Assembly (NCBI GenBank): GCA_947487155.1
Contig: CANKVS010000042.1
Coordinates: forward strand, 1-37,896
Reading direction: 5' to 3'
From: an uncultured Flaviramulus sp.
Lineage (GTDB): Bacteria > Bacteroidota > Bacteroidia > Flavobacteriales > Flavobacteriaceae
Length of the DNA stretch: 37,896 nt
Translations under genes and position numbers: made by a program
Part shown: positions 35,472-37,896 of the stretch, piece after piece
How the letters are laid out: every line of letters begins with the position of its first letter
Numbering within the stretch: position 1 is the stretch's first letter
Notes under the pieces: model-generated
The model's input: the letters and a program-made list of their open reading frames with translations, nothing else
Told to the model about the DNA's origin: nothing
Database searches by the model: none

Positions 35472-35741
35472 TTATTTTCTTAATCCTAATTCTTTTACTA
35501 TGGCACGATATCTTAAGACATCTTTCTTAGTTAAGTAATCTAGTAAGCTTCTTCTTTTACCTACTAATTTTACTAATGAACGCTCTGTATTATAATCTTT
35601 ACGATTGTTTTTTAAGTGTTCAGTTAAATGATTAATTCGTTCTGTAAATAATGCGATTTGCCCTTCTGCAGAACCAGTGTCTTTTGCATTTTTACCGTGT
35701 TTTTTAAAAAGTTTCTCTTTTGCTTTTTGATCTAAATACAT
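35472..35741 (-). CDS. rpsO: Ribosomal protein S15
   Basis: This 89-aa small-subunit protein binds 16S rRNA early in assembly. The whole family pattern is visible: DTGSAEGQIALFTERINHLTEHL (in two pieces, about 22-44), the H-x-K-x-N-R-K-D region (about 42-49), RSLVKLVGKRRSLLDYL (about 54-70) and the end RYRAIVKELGLRK. The ATG at 35741 gives the standard length; an in-frame start at 35798 would add 19 odd residues that are part of the leader. A promoter lies at 35796-35824. The leader carries a small hairpin, and S15 often represses its own translation through such a structure. Confidence 0.97.
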   Translation of the reverse strand: MYLDQKAKEKLFKKHGKNAKDTGSAEGQIALFTERINHLTEHLKNNRKDYNTERSLVKLVGKRRSLLDYLTKKDVLRYRAIVKELGLRK

Positions 35742-35773
35742 GCTAATATTGTTGTAAATAATTTTTATGTACA

Positions 35774-35790
35774 CGAAAGCCTTTCTTTCG
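35774..35790 (-). promoter_or_regulatory. Hairpin at the start of the rpsO leader
   Basis: CGAAAG (35774-35779) pairs with CTTTCG (35785-35790) around a 5-base loop. It would lie right at the 5' end of the rpsO message. It could be a protective 5' stem or part of an S15 autoregulation site (inference). Confidence 0.45.
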
Positions 35791-35795
35791 AGCGG

Positions 35796-35824
35796 CAAAT
35801 ATAGTAATTTTTAATGATTTACAA
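35796..35824 (-). promoter_or_regulatory. Promoter of rpsO
   Basis: On the minus strand a TTG (35822-35824) precedes TATATTTG (35796-35803) by 18 bases, an exact match to the Bacteroidota consensus. The predicted leader to the ATG at 35741 is about 50 bases. Confidence 0.8.
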
Positions 35825-35870
35825 GGTTAACTGTGAAAAAGAAAAAAACAGTATATTCGCTGCTTTTGTG

Positions 35871-36728
35871 TTATGCTCGTAAAGGTTGATTTGTAATTAA
35901 ATCGATGTATTGATTCACCTTGTTTTTTAATTCCTTTCTATGTGTAATAAAGTCTAAAAACCCATGCTCAAGCAAAAATTCTGAAGTTTGAAACCCTTCA
36001 GGTAATTCTTTTCCTGTAGTGTCTCTAACTATTCGAGGTCCTGCAAAACCTATTAAAGCTCCTGGCTCACTTATGTTTATATCACCTAGCATAGCGAATG
36101 ATGCTGTGGTTCCACCAGTTGTTGGATCTGTACATAATGAGATGTATGGTATGCCTTTGTCTGCTAATTGTGCAAGTTTTACTGATGTTTTGGCTAATTG
36201 CATCAATGATAATGCAGCTTCCATCATTCGGGCCCCTCCAGATTTGGAGATAATCATAAAAGGAATTTTATTTTTTAAAGCATAGTCTGCTGCTCGTGCA
36301 ATTTTTTCGCCTACTACACTTCCCATAGACCCACCAATAAAAGCAAAATCCATACAGGCGATTACCAAATCTTTTCCTTTAGATTTTCCTACGGCGCTAC
36401 GTACGGCATCTTTTAATTTGGTTTTTTCTTGAGCTGCTTTTAAGCGATCTGGATACTTTTTGGTGTCAACAAATTTTAAGGGGTCTTTAGAATCTAAATT
36501 AGCATCTAATTCTTTAAATTTATTATCATCAAAAAGAATTTCAAAATATTCTTTACTGCCAATACGAACATGATAACCATCTTCTGGACTTACATAAAAG
36601 TTTTGTTCTAGTTCTTTAGTGTCAACAATTTTACCTGTTGGCGATTTATACCACAGTCCCTTTGGAGTGTCTTTTTTTTCTTGAGTAGACGTTTGTATTC
36701 CTTTATCTTTTCTTTTAAACCAAGACAT
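35871..36728 (-). CDS. accD: Acetyl-CoA carboxylase carboxyltransferase subunit beta
   Basis: This 285-aa subunit forms malonyl-CoA with AccA in fatty-acid synthesis. The crotonase-like core is clear: [20 protein letters not shown] (about 118-137), [17 protein letters not shown] (in the middle) and [16 protein letters not shown], then [21 protein letters not shown] toward the end. The N-terminus lines up with the E. coli zinc ribbon ([11 protein letters not shown] and [14 protein letters not shown]), but all four zinc cysteines are replaced, a trait I associate with Bacteroidota AccD. The other family landmarks and length are normal. It is transcribed leftward ahead of rpsO, with 72 bases before the rpsO promoter. 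Confidence 0.95.
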   Translation of the reverse strand: MSWFKRKDKGIQTSTQEKKDTPKGLWYKSPTGKIVDTKELEQNFYVSPEDGYHVRIGSKEYFEILFDDNKFKELDANLDSKDPLKFVDTKKYPDRLKAAQEKTKLKDAVRSAVGKSKGKDLVIACMDFAFIGGSMGSVVGEKIARAADYALKNKIPFMIISKSGGARMMEAALSLMQLAKTSVKLAQLADKGIPYISLCTDPTTGGTTASFAMLGDINISEPGALIGFAGPRIVRDTTGKELPEGFQTSEFLLEHGFLDFITHRKELKNKVNQYIDLITNQPLRA

Positions 36729-36788
36729 AATGACTTTGTTATTTTAGATTTATAATCTTAATCGCTATTTGCGTTAAGGATTTTATGG

Positions 36789-36844
36789 CATACTTCAACT
36801 GCGCTCAGCACATACTTATTAAAGCTCTCACAATTCTTATTGTG
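36789..36844. repeat. Intergenic repeat upstream of accD
   Basis: ACTTCAACTGCGCTCAGCA (near 36791-36810) is the same core as the repeat at 28262-28279 with a few changes. A hairpin CACAAT/ATTGTG (36829-36844) follows. The rest of 36729-36870 shows no gene. Confidence 0.5.
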
Positions 36845-36870
36845 AAGCAACTGCCGAAATATTTATATTC

Positions 36871-37095
36871 ATGAGTTCCGCTATAAAAATGGAAAACAAC
36901 GAATACAGCCTAACGACAAAATTAAACCTTTTTTTAATTTTGGGGTAACACCATAATGATTTTATTGTTTTAGGTGTTGTAATTGGTTGTTTTATAGTAG
37001 TGTATATAAAAAAAGACTCTGAAGCAATCGAGGCTACTGAAAAAGTAAGTCTCTTTTCAAAAAGAGAGCTTCATATAAGAGATTTCACGAGTTAA
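36871..37095 (+). pseudogene. Possible small membrane ORF split by a stop
   Basis: One frame from an ATG at 36871 reads 25 residues (ending KLNLFLILG), meets TAA at 36946, then stays open for 49 codons. The second part includes a membrane-like segment (FIVLGVVIGCFIVVYIKK) and ends at 37095 inside a terminator hairpin. It may be a gene broken by one stop, or chance. I do not recognise it. Confidence 0.25.
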
Positions 37096-37114
37096 TTTTG
37101 TGAAATCTCTTTTT
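37077..37114 (+). terminator. Strong hairpin terminator before the IS remnant
   Basis: AAGAGATTTCAC (37077-37088) pairs perfectly with GTGAAATCTCTT (37100-37111), followed by Ts to 37114. No intact plus-strand gene ends here, so it probably belonged to a lost or broken gene. Confidence 0.7.
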
Positions 37115-37214
37115 GGTTTATAGGTTCTCAAAGTTGTTTGGACTCTCTTAAAAAGGCTTATTTTAGTTTAAATGGTATTATAATCAAAGCGGTATTGTTT
37201 TGTCTCATTTTGGA

Positions 37215-37896
37215 CTAGCTTAATTTTAAAATTCTTTTCAAATTCACAGTAAATATGGTTAAAGCACTCTGCTTTCCATATTTTCTATACCATAAGATAA
37301 GCTTTTCCATAGCCATGGACATTTTTTAACTCTCCATTTTTAGCTTCTATTTTATAACGATGTTTTGATTTCTCTTTGAAGTAATCTGATGTTTCAAACT
37401 CAATTTGTTCTTTATGAATGTCTGATTTAGTAGTAACCGAGTAAGATTTTGATTTAGCCCCTTCTTTATAACAGCCTTCCCTTAAAGGACAGGTCTTACA
37501 TTTTTCAACATCAAAGTAATAGGTAATAACTTGATTTGTGGCGACATTCTTTTTCCCTTGCTTTGCTTTTCTTATGGCTAAATGTCCTGCTGGACAAACA
37601 AACATGTCGGCATCTTTATTATAATCAAATTCATCTTCTTTTTTTCTAAAACCTTGGCTGATTGCTGGGTTTAACTTGGCTACAATTTTAATATCTTTTT
37701 CTTTGGCTAATTCCAAATTCTTTTTGCCCGAATAGGCAGCATCTCCTATGACGGTGTCTACATCAATACCTCGTTGTTCTCTTTGTTCTATTAGCTCAGG
37801 TAAAATAGGACCATCTCCTTTTTCTCCCGAAGTAACAACGGCTCCTGTTATGATTCTTTCCTCGGTCATTGCTAAATGGGTTTTGTAACCGAAAAA
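37215..37896 (-). pseudogene. IS1182-type transposase, 3' part, frame-disrupted, runs off the edge
   Basis: The minus frame enters from the window's right edge (GYKTHLAMTEERIITGAVVTSG) and reads to a stop at 37285. It shows the IS1182-type core: VIGDAAYSGKKNLELAKE with the second D, the cysteine pattern FVCPAGHLA, EKCKTCPLREGCY, and RYKIEAKNGELKNVHGYGK with the catalytic E region. The normal C-terminus continues in other frames: SYGIENMES in one, then ALTIFTVNLKRILKLS in another, stopping at 37215. So two small indels within about 40 bases have broken the end of the gene. The 5' part is outside the window. It is probably inactive. Confidence 0.82.

Overview
The window looks like a chromosome segment of a marine-type Bacteroidota, most likely a Flavobacteriaceae. 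The reasons are the low GC content, the SusC/SusD pair with a FecI/FecR-type sigma/anti-sigma system, many Bacteroidota-style lipoproteins, TAnnTTTG-type promoters, a short 287-aa primary sigma factor, and an AccD without its zinc-ribbon cysteines. Species cannot be told from the sequence alone.

Layout. 1-920: a YqeY-family gene and a tRNA-Arg(TCG) with its own terminator. 936-1247: a 5'-less small ORF. 1327-23080: a large accessory locus. It has an ECF sigma gene pointing left. Pointing right are an anti-sigma FecR, a SusC transporter with an STN signalling domain, SusD, three lipoproteins with FG-GAP/VCBS repeats and an ASPIC/UnbV domain, a vanadium-haloperoxidase-type PAP2 lipoprotein, a GH116-type glycosidase and a DUF2961 (GH172-type) protein. 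23187-24800: debris, with an IS3-family transposase 3' fragment, two IS-end-like sequences, a ParE-like toxin remnant and two unrecognised genes. 25083-36728: mostly housekeeping genes, namely an MtfA-like peptidase, a CBS protein, a methyltransferase-like membrane protein, rpe, rpoD, a GH20 enzyme, an HTH regulator, a small lipoprotein, pnp, rpsO and accD. 36729-37896: a gene-poor stretch with repeats, then a decayed IS1182-type transposase that runs off the right edge.

How it may work. In the accessory locus, substrate binding by the SusC/SusD pair would be signalled through the SusC STN domain to FecR, which would release the divergent ECF sigma factor. The rightward genes from 8666 to 23080 are closely packed (overlap 4, gaps roughly 10-100 bases) and look like one operon behind susCD. 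A perfect intrinsic terminator right after susD probably lowers their expression relative to susCD. The enzymes (GH116, DUF2961/GH172, haloperoxidase-type) suggest a glycoside or glycoconjugate target. The three large calcium-motif beta-propeller lipoproteins are the most puzzling components. The substrate is not determined by the sequence, and the combination is the best candidate here for an undescribed system.

Several interspersed palindromic repeats of a type common in Flavobacteria sit in the gene-free stretches near rpoD, between pnp and rpsO, and near accD.
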